A DNA stretch of 64,000 bases from Fomitopsis serialis (GCF_022376445.1 NW_025955148.1:1-64000), one strand, 5' to 3'. Positions 47,083 to 58,249 are shown, counted from the stretch's first letter. Notes: generated by a model from the sequence alone, not told the origin. Made by a program: numbers and translations.

Positions 47083-47502
47083 GTGGTCGGCATATAATCA
47101 AAACCTTCCGTCGCGCGAAGTTTGTGTCGAACCCAAGTCAAACCTTTCATGCACCAATGTCATGACTGCTTTTATGGACGAAGCACAACTTCCGGTCATC
47201 ATTATAATTATCTTTGCTTCGAGAGCATATCTGAACACTCGCCTTGTACAATGGACCGTTTGTGGTAGACAGTTGAATCAGTCGTCGGCTTTGAAGGGAC
47301 TGGGTGATCGTAGCATTACCAGAGATCGGCGCTGTCTCCACACGAGATTGACCGAGGGTAGTTATATCCTAGTCTCTGCGGTGCGCAAACCATGACACTT
47401 GAACGACAAGAGTGCAGCAGTAGTTGCGATGGTCGGACGGTGTGCGAAGGGTTATGCATAGACGCGCGCTCAGCGCTCAGGGGAAGCGCCTACGACGGCT
47501 GC

Positions 47503-47545
47503 AGATCTCAGAGCCCAGATCTCGAGATCTCAAGATCTCAACGCT
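47503..47545. repeat. AGATCTC microrepeat cluster
   Basis: Four AGATCTC heptamers within about 40 bases, three of them 8 bases apart, partly forming the palindrome agatctcgagatct. They are flanked by two gctcagcgct-like 10-mers (near 47468 and 47541). Could be simple slippage, a small hairpin, or a binding-site cluster. Confidence 0.55.
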
Positions 47546-48056
47546 CAGCGCTTAGCCTTTTGAACTTTGTCGTTTTCGATTTGTTTTCGATTCAATAATC
47601 CTCGAGGCCCCAAGAACAACCTAAATGTTACACGGTGCTATACTGCGTACTATCATCTTCCTTCCGATTAGAGCGCTCCTGTCAGTACTAGACTCTGCAC
47701 TCGGCGTCTGAATCTCCGGTTCGATTTACAGCCTGAGATGGCAACTTGAGTCTCATAATATCGATGCTTTAAACGCAAGTCATGTATGTAAGTGCTCTCG
47801 CGACGAGCAATGCATGCTGAATGTGTATATTCAGTAGGAAGATTGATTGCGGTAGCTATGCAGAGGTTTCAGTCAAGACGTGAGCAGTGCGGCCGGAAGC
47901 CCATTTTCGACCAGTCTGCCATGAACCAGTCTGCCATGAAGACGCGTCAGCGTCGGCCGCGGAGCCAGGGAGAATTACGCCGAGGTCCAAGATGGTTCTC
48001 CCATAGGTCATTAGGCTGACATCTCAGGGCCGCAGTCTTCTGGCTGGTTGGGCAAG

Positions 48057-48063
48057 TATATAG
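48057..48063 (+). promoter_or_regulatory. TATA box of SDR gene 1
   Basis: TATATAG 72 bases upstream of the ATG at 48129. Confidence 0.55.
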
Positions 48064-48128
48064 CTCGTCAGTGACAGCAGAATGCCGTGTCCTAACCTCG
48101 CAACTATTAGTCCAAGTGTTCGCACGCG

Positions 48129-49235
48129 ATGCCGTCGTTCGCTCTGATCGGTGCTGCCCGAGGGGTCGGCCTCGAACTCGTCCGCCAACTTGTGCGTGCT
48201 GTCTCTTCATTCGTCCTTTGTTCTGTGCACTGACACGATGTGCAGTCTGCGAATGCCGACAACACTGTCATTGTGACTGTCAGGAACAAGGAGAAGTCCG
48301 TGTTCCTAAATGAACTCGTGCGGCAGTCGCAGAACAAAAACATCCACATCTTGGAGGCGGATGTCGTTGATGCCCACGCCATGGAGGTACGCGTTTTGAC
48401 TCGGTTTAGGCATCATTCACTCGCTCACCCCGTCTCAGCGTGCTGCCGTCGATGCCGCTGAGATCACTGGCGGAGCCCTCGATGTTCTCATACATAATGC
48501 AGCCCGTATGGAAGCGGAGAATCGGGTAAAGGGATTGTTCGACTAGTAGGTTTTCCCTCTATCGAATCACAACGAGCTACCACGGTTCCTTGCGCAGTGA
48601 ATCGGCCGAGAAACTCGACGCCGAATTTCTGGCCTCCGTATGTGTCCATTCAGCTGACCAGCGATCGACGTGTATGACTCACATCGGTGATCACTACTAG
48701 TTCCAGGTCAACGTCCTTGGAGTTATCCATGCGGTCAATGCATTCTTGCCGCTGTTGCGCAAGGGTACGACGAAGAAGGTGGTAATCATCGGCAGTGAAG
48801 CAGGTGACTGCGGACTCGTCTGGAAGATCCGGCACGCGCACGCTGCAGCCTACGGAACGACCAAGGCCGCAGCCAACATGGTCGCGACCAAGTATGCGGC
48901 TGAACTGGAGAGCGAGGGGTTCACGGTGGTCTCAGTGAGCCCTGGTACGGTGGATGTGTCCGGGACATCAGCGTCCGGTGCCAACCATGGTAAGTCTTGC
49001 TTTGTGACCGACCCCAGAATCGACTTACCCACCTATGCGTCACGAACCTGAAGGTGACACAAAGAAGATCGCCCCCACTGTCATGAAGATCTTGGAGAAT
49101 ATCCGCAAGGCGTTCCCGAAAGCAGGGACACCGATCACGCCCGAGGAGTCTGGGCGCCGCTTGATTAGCTTCATCGGCTCCGTCAGCCCTGCGGAAAGCG
49201 GTGTCTTCCACCCTTCAGCTGAGTACCTTGATTAA
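48129..49235 (+). CDS. Short-chain dehydrogenase/reductase, paralogue 1
   Basis: NAD(P)-dependent oxidoreductase of the classical SDR fold, related to small carbonyl-reductase/sniffer-like enzymes; substrate unknown. It starts MPSFALIGAARGVGLELVRQL, a glycine-rich nucleotide-binding turn, followed by VIVTVRNKEKS, ILEADVVDAHAM and LDVLIHNAARMEAEN (NAG-like motif). The fourth exon (YESAEKLDAEFLAS) leads to FQVNVLGVIHAVNAFLPLLRKG, then VVIIGSEAGD with the catalytic Ser, and AYGTTKAAANMVATKYAAEL with the catalytic Tyr/Lys (about 48850-48910). After SVSPGTVDVSGT and one intron it ends with TPEESGRRLISFIGS and FHPSAEYLD, TAA 49233-49235. Six exons, all phases consistent. It is about 245 residues, a normal SDR length. 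Confidence 0.93.
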
Positions 49236-50167
49236 CTGTAGCCGGAATGGACTGCTCGGATTGTAACTTGCAACTGTATGACTCTCGCTGAATGTGTGAC
49301 AGACATAGAACGTCAGGCGGTCTGTGATGCGCCGTCTCCATTATTCTGCAGCGTTGTTGCCATTTGCGTGGCTGGTTCTAAGTGCGGTTCGGTAAGACTA
49401 CGGACGTAGGGTTCCACAGGAGTTGTGCCTATGTCTGCAGCTGATCCGTCGTATCGACTCGGACTCGGAAATGCCTTGATCTCCGCAGACTGCGGTTCTC
49501 CTATTACTTCCAGCCAAATCGGTGAAGTGCAGTTCTGCTGACAGACCCTTGGGAGGCAATGCGCCGGACATATGCCGGACGCCCGGAGGCGTCGATCACT
49601 ACTACCTTATCGCCACAGCGCAAGCCAATGCAGGAAAGCACTTCCCCCAGGCCTAAGCGGGGTAGCTCATAATGTGGTCAATAGACTGGCAGTGCGTGAG
49701 CAGTGCAGGTGAACTCAATTGGTTCATTTGCTTGGCTCTGGTTCCATACGTCCATGAATCTGATAACGGATGACAGGGAATTGCTCGCACAATCGAAGTC
49801 CTTTTGATATCGTCACCGTTGCGCTGGGTCAAGGATACATTCAACCCACTGGTCACATCGCGTCTCGGGTAGGCGTTGCAGTAATACGAATAACATGCAC
49901 CTCCTGAGAGCGAGAAGCTCCTACTAGCACCGGCGACGACTCAAAGTCATCCTCAAACGTGGCGCCGGATTCATTCCTTTGACTTGCTTGGAAGCAGCTG
50001 TCAAGTGTCCCAAAGGCGTAATGGTCGACTCAGATGCCGAGGCGAAGCTGCGCTTCTCCCTCCCCGTAGAGATTCGATCCGGCGTTATGGAGGCTGAGCT
50101 CGCATTAAATGTCTGGATGGCTTAAATCCATATATCGCCGCCTTCGATCGCATATATCATAGCAGCT
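49236..50167. other. Intergenic region between SDR 1 and DUF6534 copy 3
   Basis: About 930 bases; no recognisable gene. The promoter of DUF6534 copy 3 is expected at the right end. Confidence 0.55.
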
Positions 50168-52130
50168 ATGCACTGCCCTCAGAACGAGCGAACGATGGTC
50201 GAATCCGCGCTGGTTGGTCAGAGTCTGGGGGACGATTTGCAGACGACGTTCATCGGAGCGTTCTTCCTCTTCCTGTAAGTGATTTCGAATTGTCGTCCAA
50301 TGAGACCTCGCTATCAACATATTGTGTATTAGGCTCTACGGTTGTACCCTGGGACAAACGGTATACTACTACTCGCGCTACGGGCAGGACCATTCGCAGC
50401 TCAAGATACTTGTGAGTCCTGGACTTTCACTACGCCGTCGCGGCGGGTCACACTGCATACTCATGTAAATTGATATCTTTAGGTGGGAGTATTGCTGTAC
50501 GTCAATCGCTGCATCGTACTGCGTCACTGAACACTGAATTGCCTTCAGTGCTGTCGACACTGCGAAAGTGGGGGCAGGCGCCGACGTATGGAGTCCATAC
50601 GACATACCTCACCCAACTGTCTAACTCATCAATCGTGCGGTAGATCTTGTACTACTACACCGTAGCAAATCACCAAGCGCCATCCGACATCGCTGCGCTC
50701 ATAGGGTCGGTAATGCGCATTCCTCGGCAGCTTACTATCAGCTCACGCACGATATACATACCAGTGCATACACGGCAAGTTCACAGCGATTCAACTCCCC
50801 GCCAGCGACTGATCTTCTGCTCAGATTCTGACTGTTCTGGGGGTGAGCACCGGCACATGGGCATCTCGAACAGCACTTCCTGAACGACGAACAGATCGTG
50901 ACGGTCTTTGTATCCCAATGGTGAGCATCTCAGTGGAGTGTCAAACATACCGGTGTTCCTTGGAATGACAGAACACACCTCTTTGTGCTATAGCTTCTAT
51001 CTGCGGACTATATACTCAGGTAAGTGGTGACCCCAGACCTCCGCAACAGAATCGTCTCAATAGCCAGCGATCTTGAAGTATGGTCGCGGAGACGGAAGGC
51101 GCATCGCGTCGCTATCGTGATGCCCGGGGTAGGTTCAAACTTGAGGATCTATCTTCGTCGTACTGACACCCAAGCTTACAGCTGCTCCTGTCTATGCTTG
51201 GTTTCGGTACGCTCTGAACCCATATCGTCCATATTGTTTGGTTAACCGCGATCGATCGCCCAGCCACTGGCATCGGTCAGTAAAATTAATTCTTCAGCTT
51301 TGCCAGGTTGCTGACGTTGCTACGGAACACATCAGCATGGATAACCGAACTGTAGGCTTCCTTCCGTGTTCAGCTTACCAGAGCGAGTCTCAACGTTCTA
51401 TAGTAACCTACATGACGCAAGCAAGGACGCACTCACGGGCATCTCAGCGGTGCGCTCCCATGTCTCACGTCTTTCTCGTCGACTCACCAAAGTATCACCG
51501 AATGCAGAGGATGGGCGTCGTCCAGCTTGCCACGAACATCGCAACAGACCTCTACATCACCGTCGCCCTCACGTGGATCCTGCACCACTTCCATTCTGCC
51601 GTCGAGACGCGAGGGCTGCTGAGGAGGTATGATTCGAACCTGGGCACGATCATGTCGCGCCTGTTTGCCTACAGCGCAAGCCGAGGCGCACTGCTCCTGT
51701 GGGTTTCTTCCGCGTGTTTCATCCATGATGACGCGAGCTCTGATCGCTGGCACCGACCCGCAGAGTCCTGCAGGTTGTGGAGATCACTATCGTGCGTGTA
51801 TGAAACGGCATCCTAGCGAATTCTCATGTCGACGACTCTACAGAATCTCCTCGATGACGAACATCACACATACCTTACCAACATTGTGTGGTTCTCACAA
51901 AGCACAAGTGCGTGCCTTTGGCGATCTATGTCATACAGGAGCTGATACCAGAGAACTATCAGTATACTGCAATACCGTGCTGGCTGCGTAGGTGCCGATT
52001 TCTCCTGAGCATGTTGCTCACCATAGTGATCAAAATCTACAGCCTCAACGTGCGGCAGCACGTCCGCGAGAGTACGGCCACGCCATCGCTCTTCAGCTGG
52101 TCGATGCGTCGGGCGCAGTCGATGATATGA
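50168..52130 (+). CDS. DUF6534-type seven-helix membrane protein, copy 3 (diverged)
   Basis: A more distant paralogue of the two arm genes. Exon 1 ends LQTTFIGAFFLFL; exon 2 encodes LYGCTLGQTVYYYSRYGQDHSQLKIL; a 14-nt exon (50483-50496, VGVL) follows; exon 4 gives AVDTAKVGAGAD; then, after an intron beginning gtatgg, ILYYYTVANHQAPSD. Downstream, EQIVTVFVSQ and SFYLRTIYS correspond to helix 5 of the family. The exon near 51505-51700 encodes GVVQLATNIATDLYITVALTWILHHFHSA and TIMSRLFAYSASRGALLL, the typical DUF6534 C-terminal helices. The tail IYSLNVRQHVRE runs to TGA about 52130. Exon limits between 50700 and 51500 and the 3' end are uncertain. Unknown function; predicted membrane-embedded. Confidence 0.7.
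50483..50496 (+). other. 14-nt microexon of DUF6534 copy 3
   Basis: gtgggagtattgct between tctttag and gtacgtc; same length and phase as the microexons of copies 1 and 2 although only about half the bases are conserved. Confidence 0.78.
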
Positions 52131-52463
52131 CCCGGCATCTTCGCAACAATGCCGCAGTCCTTCCTCATGTCTGCATAAGCGAAGTCATGAGTGGAGGGCG
52201 ATGTACTGTTGTGCATAGAGAGCGACTTGCCAGGTGCAATTGATGCTGGGACATTCGTTGTTGGTTGTCTGCGTTCTACACTGTCAGCAACCTCCGCAAC
52301 GAGAAGTTGAGTAGGCAGCCCCAGGACCACAACGCCAGAAGATCCCTTGCACGCCACGCCAGAGTCATTCAGAGTACAGATTCGTAGATCAGTCCGTGCA
52401 ATGACACATATACTATACATGATACACGCCTCACGGCAACTAGCACGCACAACGCACACCTAC
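52131..52463. other. Convergent 3' region between DUF6534 copy 3 and AKR1
   Basis: About 330 bases, no gene; expected to hold the 3' UTRs of both genes. Confidence 0.55.
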
Positions 52464-55141
52464 CTACACTTGGTTCAAGGGCTCGTATCCCGCACGGCTG
52501 CTGCCCCCGCGACTGAGCCCAAAGCCCATCAACAAGCTCTTCCTCACGCTCTTCCTCCCCTCCCCGTGCATCTCCTCGCCCTCCTCGCTCTGCCTCCTCT
52601 TCTTCGCCTCCCTGAAACCATCCGGGGGCACGTCATACAACCGCTCGTACTCGACGCCGAGCTCACGACCCTTCGTCCAGAAGTCCTTGCAATTGCCAAA
52701 TATGCCAAGATCGAACGGGTTCGGTGCCTTGCCCGCACGCGCGAGCCCATCGGCAGCCTTGCCCTTCGTGAAGCGGTCGAACCCGAGGAGGTTCATCAGG
52801 AACCCACTCCCGCACCCTCCGCACGCGCCATGGCTGTGTTTATGATTATGCCCCGTGGGCGTTACTGCGCCATCGCCGCCGGGCATGCCCTGGTGCTGGT
52901 TGTGCTGGTGCCCCATCTGCGAACCGAGGCTCGCGCCACCGCGCCCGCCCATGAAACCATATCGCCCGAGGTTGGATACTTCGAATGTCGTCAGCTGGCG
53001 CGCGACCTGCCAGTACTGGCTAGCGAGGAGGACTATGGTCCATGACAGTTGGAGCGTCGACCAGCAAGCGACAGAGAAGAGGAAGGTGTCGTACGCAGTG
53101 AGCGCGCAAAGGGAACTAGGAAGAATGCAGATGGGGGAGATGTGCGCAGGGTCGGTGGGAATATCGATTGATGAGAAGTCTGCGTGGTAACATCTGCATT
53201 TAGCTGACTTCGCCGCAGAAGTGCTGAGACGCAACCACTTACAGGCATATGTGAGGTAATCGAAGAGAACAATACCTGTCACCAATGTCGTGACGAAAAG
53301 CAGAAATTGGCGATGGTTGTTCACGCCAACTAAACGTTCGCAATCAACACACGTCGATAATAATGTTTGCTTGGCGAAGACTTACCGCAATTCCAGACCC
53401 AAGGGCAATGACTGCCAGCAAGTCAATATCGCGGAAAACACCAGCAAAACAGGCAGACGTACTGGTCCTGTCGGGCAACACACCGATCACACGTCCGGCA
53501 ATGCTTGGATCGCAATGGCTTCCGTGCCTATCACACGGCATCAGTACCGCCGAGGCGGACTCACTGGAAGCACTAACCATGCACTGAATGCAGAACGTCT
53601 GTCCATTGAGCCGGCCTTCCGATGCGAGCTCTTCAATGTTCTGGCGGAATATGAGTATGCCTTCCAGACAAGATATGCACGCGCCACTCACCGATTTGAG
53701 CTCTGCATCGCTCGCAGGCTTGGGACAGCTCCCCGGGTCCAAGCTAATTGCTCGGAAGAAGTTGTACGCACACAGGATGACGCTGATGGCGAAGAGCAGG
53801 TGGGAGAAGGCATGCGATTGGGTCTCTGCAGGAACGGTGTATCAGGGGATCCTTCGATATACCAGGAAAGAGATCGCTTACGATTTACAAGGCGCGTGAG
53901 CCAACTGTAGGCGACCCATACTATTGACGCAAATATGATGCCTGCAAAATATGGGCTTTGCGCTACGCTGTCGGTGTAGTTAGATTTGTCCAGGAGGACG
54001 CGTGTGACGACCTATAACCGATTCAGCAAGTGGCACGATGTACGTAGGACGGTACCATACATGGTGCATGCCGAAGAAGAGAGCCATCGAAAGAATTATA
54101 CCGGTGTACCATGGGAGGATCGTCAGTGTCGTGAACATGAGGAAGAATGAGATCGTCGGGAGCGTGAATATCGCGATTTTCGTGTTGCGCTGTTAGGGGT
54201 CGCCGATCGTGGATCAGCCTCCAGACATGCACGGTCAAAGGAGGCACGCACGTCACTGAAAGGCTTCCGCTTCTTCGTGCCGTCTTCGTTCATCCCACCC
54301 TCCTCCAGCGCCCGCTTCCAAGCCCCGAGACTCTTCAGCTCAACGGCCATGTCTCGCGCCGTTCTGCCCTCGCCGTCTTTCGCGCCGATGCCTGCGCCGC
54401 ACTCGATCAGCCTGCGGATGCACACCCGGTTCCCCCTCACTACCGCCCAGTGGAGCGGCGTCAGACCCGTATCGTCCTTCGTGTTCGGGCTCGCGCCGTG
54501 CTTGAGCAGCAAGTCGACCGAGAGCGCGTCGCCCTGGTACGCCGCCCACATGAGCGACGTGTGTCCTTGCGAGTCTCGCGAGTCGACGTTGATCGGCTGG
54601 TGGAGCAGGTAGAGCAGCGGCATAACAGATGAGGAGTGCGTAACGAGGTGCAGGCTGTTGTAGCCCTGCGCGTCGGCGATGGTGGGGTCGGCGTTGTGGG
54701 CGATGAGCAGCTGGATCACGTACAGGTAGCCGTTCCGCGCAGCCCACTGCATCGGCGTTGCGATGAGATCGCCGCCCAGCGCATCGACCTCGGCGCCCTG
54801 CTCGAGGAGGTAGCGGCACGCAGCCACTTGCGCATTGATGGAGGCCCAGTGCAGGGGCGTGATGTTCTGCTCGTCTCGATCGGTCGCCTTTGCCTTACCC
54901 GATTCTATGAGTTCCCGGATAGTCGCGACGTCTCCGCGCTGTGCTGCGACGAAGATGTTGGCCTGCACCTTGCGTCAGTCACCCTCAAGGCAACAACCAG
55001 AGGCATGGCACTTACGTCGGGTTCCTGCAGGGTTGGTGCGGGCTGAGAGGAGGAGGCGTTCGCGCCCACGACAGACGCGGCCGTAACAGAGCTGGCAGAC
55101 GGCTCGGACTTGATCCCAGCGAGGAAACTTGGGTCGGCCAT
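52464..55141 (-). CDS. AKR1: Palmitoyltransferase AKR1 (ankyrin repeats plus DHHC domain)
   Basis: Golgi/endosomal protein S-acyltransferase. It starts [15 protein letters not shown] at 55141. After an intron (about 54968-55018) come five to six ankyrin repeats, with cores [64 protein letters not shown] and [20 protein letters not shown]. Membrane helices follow ([15 protein letters not shown] and later). The cysteine-rich domain reads NGQTFCIQC, then [36 protein letters not shown]; the DHHC tetrad is split by a 51-nt intron (53412-53462) between the two His. Two more helices and a cytosolic tail ending AGYEPLNQV reach TAG at 52464-52466. Ankyrin plus DHHC is diagnostic of AKR1. All key residues are present. 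Confidence 0.95.
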
Positions 55142-56314
55142 GGTGGATGGGAAGGGCCGCAGCTGGCGCGGCGGTCGTGGCTGTGGGCAACGACGACAAC
55201 GGCGCCTGCTGCCCCCACTGATCGGCACGTGACCTGTGCTTTACAAAAATAGCATCTGGCAAGCGAGCCTACTAATAGCTCTACGCTCTGCGCACGCCGC
55301 ACTGCACACTGCAGCGGTAGTTAGGTAAGTAGGTTAGAGAGAAGGTGCGTGACATTACCTACGGACTTCCGCTGCTTTTGAACTCAACAAGTGCACGGTT
55401 CGTCACGGTCTGGTGAGCCTTCCATCGGACAAGAAAGGAACTTGATAAAAGTCTGAGGAGAGGAGCGGCAAAGACACCGTCGGCGCAGGCCCGCCTTTAT
55501 ACACTGACAGAGGTGGAGCTCTTCAGAAGCAGCGGAGTTTTAAACAGGTGCAAGACGGAGGAGAGGTTAAGACTGAGAGCACGGTGCGGGCTGACGGATC
55601 TGGAAGGTGCCCTGCCGTTTTGGGAAGGTGTTGTACGTCAAAGTCACGTGTATGCCCGCTGACGGCGGTTGAACGTTGAGTCTTGGTTTAACTATTCGCT
55701 GACTCCCTGTCAAGCAAGGTTAGAATCTAGACGTTGACCCGGCTTACGGCTGGGCACCTATCGGCAAGCATAGCCTAAATTTCCGATAGCTGCCTACACT
55801 GCAAAGTAGTACCTATACTGGCACTGGCCAGCCGAGGCGTGACCAAGTCCGAGACGCCGTCGTCGTCTTGGTTAAGTGAAACAGAGAGTATTAGAGGAGT
55901 CCTCCACAGTACGTATTCTGTATCACAGCATTTTTGATAAGAAATTGACCGGACACGAAGATGTGAAAGCCAGTGGGAAACGAAGAACTACGCTACGTTC
56001 AACCGCCAGAGTCAGTGCCGTGCCGGACTCGTCCATGGCACCGGGCCAGCTCTCGTACTACGAGTCTGACTGAACAGAAGGCAGCTCGAGGCATCTTTGA
56101 AAGGCACGGATTTGGAGTCGACTATGTAGCGCATTTTTACATCAGTCTACCGGTACTGTAAGTTTACTGGACACGGTAGATGTCTTATGTTGCGTATTCG
56201 CGCAGCAGTTCATTCACGGGACGGATGATCTGTTGAATACTGCGATGCATAGCCACATTGATAGCCTAACCGCGTTGACAGAAAGCCGTTCTACCCTACC
56301 CCCTCGAAAGGCGC
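55142..56314. other. Intergenic region upstream of AKR1
   Basis: About 1.2 kb between the AKR1 start and the SDR 2 stop. It should hold the AKR1 promoter on its left. No recognisable gene. Confidence 0.6.
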
Positions 56315-57428
56315 TCAGTAAATGTACTCGGTCGAGGGATGAAAAATTCCGCTGTCCGCGGGACCGGCAGAGTCGATGAAGCTGACCAGGCGGCGGCACG
56401 ACTCTTCGGGCGTGATCATGGTGGCCTTCGGGAAAGCCGCATAAATTCCGTTAATGATCTTCTGGACAGTGGGCAAGAGCTCTTCAGACGGCACTGTATG
56501 GGTTCGTGAGTCCGTCTCACGACCAAGCCTGTCAGTGACTCGAGGCCTACCAGAGTAACCAGACCCGGTGGCAGAGACATCGACCATGCCTGGACTGACG
56601 GAAACGACGGTGAACCCCTCGCCCTCGAGCTCAGCTGCATACTTGGTCGCAACCATGTTCTCGGCCGCTTTGGTCGTCCCGTACGCTGCGGCCTTGGCGA
56701 GCCGCATCTTCCATACGAGGCTGGAGTCTCCGCCTTCGCTGCCTATAGTTATGATCTTCTTCGCCGTGCCCTTGCGCAGAAGGGGCAAGAAGGCATTGAC
56801 GGCATGGACGACTCCGAGGACATTCACCTTGAACTATGAACAGGGAGTCAATCAAGCCTCTAGACATTTCATTGAGCACGGCAACCGGCACATACGGAAG
56901 CGATGAACTCCTCCTCGAGCTTCTCCGGTGTTTCACTGCGGAGGATGTTGAATCAAAGTCCCAGCTACCCGGGCGAACGACGTACTAGTCTAGGAATCCC
57001 TTGACCATATTTTCCGCCTCCATGCGCGCGGCGTTATAGACGAGAACATCCAGGGCTCCGCCAGTAATTTTCGTGGCTTCGGCGGCGGCGAGCTACAATG
57101 ACGGGAGAGATTAACCTTCGCGCATCGCTCAGATGCTTTCAATAGGATGCGAGACGCGAACCTCCATGGCATGCTGGTCCACAACGTCCGCCTCGATGAC
57201 ATACACGTTGTTATTCTCTGATCGCTGCACCAAGTCTTTGAGGTACGTGGGCTTCTCTTTGTTCCGTACGGTCACGACAACGGTGTTGGCTGAATTGGCG
57301 GACTGGGGACTGCATGTCAGCACTAGTTATAACAGACAGTGACCAGGCCCCGAGACACTACGCACGAGCTGGCGGACAAGTTCGAGGCCGACCCCGCGCG
57401 AGGCACCGATCACAGCGAAGGAGGGCAT
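56315..57428 (-). CDS. Short-chain dehydrogenase/reductase, paralogue 2
   Basis: Same family and exon pattern as SDR gene 1. It starts MPSFAVIGASRGVGLELVRQL at 57428; then VVVTVRNKEKPTYLKDLVQRS, VIEADVVDQHAM and LDVLVYNAARMEAEN; exon 4 ETPEKLEEEFIAS; NVLGVVHAVNAFLPLLRKG, IITIGSEGGD and AYGTTKAAENMVATKYAAEL (catalytic Tyr/Lys near 56640-56690). It ends SFIDSAGPADSGIFHPSTEYIY, TGA 56315-56317. Intact by eye. It is the left member of a direct tandem pair with SDR 3, sharing the upstream block and TATA box. Substrate unknown; a role in carbonyl or quinone reduction is only a family-level guess. Confidence 0.93.
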
Positions 57429-57509
57429 CTTGTTGATGTTCTGAGTCGGAGGATTGGATGAGATCGACAGTGAAATTGGGATCCTCACCCAGTACTGCTG
57501 GGCCGCAAG

Positions 57510-57516
57510 TTTTATA
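57510..57516 (-). promoter_or_regulatory. TATA box of SDR 2
   Basis: TATAAAA on the minus strand, 82 bases upstream of the ATG at 57428. The same element sits 87 bases upstream of SDR 3. Confidence 0.68.
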
Positions 57517-58249
57517 CAAATGTCGCCGACCAGGTACGCGTAAGCAATATTCACCGTGGGCGGTGCCAGTGTATGGAAACGTCGATGCGAATGCGTACGA
57601 CACCTGCGGCATCGTTCTTACGGACCTTCCGGCCGATCGGCGAGCGTCTGAGAACTTGAATCCTACTCACTTGCGACATGCCGCCACTAACGCGTCTTCA
57701 CGGCAGGTAAGTTGACGCGTTCGAGTGCATTCGGCATGCCTGCTTCCTTCTGCTCGGCATGAATCGCTGTAGTAATAAGGGCGTCAATATATGAGTCAAT
57801 GGGTACGAGGAACGCCTGTGCTTGCCTAGAGCCATTGCGAGTACACCGAAGGCCAATCCGAGTCGAGAGTGAACAGGATCTGTCAAAAGGAGGCATCGAA
57901 GGCAGACGAGCGCGATGTTGGTTCAATTGTGCGCTGCGCAGCCAGACAAGTTTGACTTCGACGTCATATTCTCCGACTTGCTACACAGCCAGTAAATCCA
58001 GGGGCAGCATATTGGTGCTCGACGGATCGCAAACGCCGGTGACTCGCGATCGTGTCATCGGTCTGTATATATTGACATCCTGGCACAGAATGTAACCCTG
58101 GGATACGCTGCGCTCCATGGACCGCACGTTGCAACATCTGTAATACCTGCTATCCGGGTCGGCCATTCGAGTCTTTAGTCCTGCATAGATGCTAAAGTGC
58201 GATGAGTACAGTAATACTCACAACTTATCCTGGCAGATATCCGATCGAA
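57517..58249. other. Upstream block of SDR 2 and unit boundary
   Basis: Duplicated upstream DNA to about 58040, then about 200 bases unique to this junction. Short minus-strand frames here (57687-57926) have counterparts in unit B but do not keep one register between units, so they are not called genes. Confidence 0.55.

Larger units (their letters stand above)
43235..47385 (-). repeat. Right arm of diverged large inverted repeat
   Basis: Reverse-complement partner of 24975-29320. It carries, in mirrored order, the DUF6534 gene (43304-45368), the spacer and an SDR remnant (46762-47082). The outer edge is near 47385, where both arms share cctagtctc(t/c)gc and then diverge. Both arms contain many small indels relative to each other outside exons. 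Confidence 0.88.
47386..48128. other. Intergenic region upstream of SDR gene 1
   Basis: About 740 bases between the repeat arm and SDR gene 1. It contains the AGATCTC microrepeat (47503-47545) and a TATA box, listed separately. No gene recognised. Confidence 0.6.
56315..58040 (-). repeat. Tandem duplication unit A (SDR 2 and its upstream DNA)
   Basis: Direct repeat partner of 58250-60353. Similarity includes the whole SDR gene and about 600 bases upstream, ending near 58040 with ggtgctcgacgg. The upstream block contains a conserved stretch gagccattgcgagtacaccga (57829 onward) that recurs at 60153. Downstream of the stops the two units differ. Confidence 0.85.

Noticed and set aside
24975..47385. 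Composite transposon explanation for the inverted arms
   Set aside because: No transposase or integrase, no short terminal repeats at arm ends, and no target-site duplication could be seen.
57687..57926. Small conserved gene upstream of SDR 2/SDR 3
   Set aside because: The counterpart frames in units A and B shift relative to each other, so protein-level conservation is not supported.
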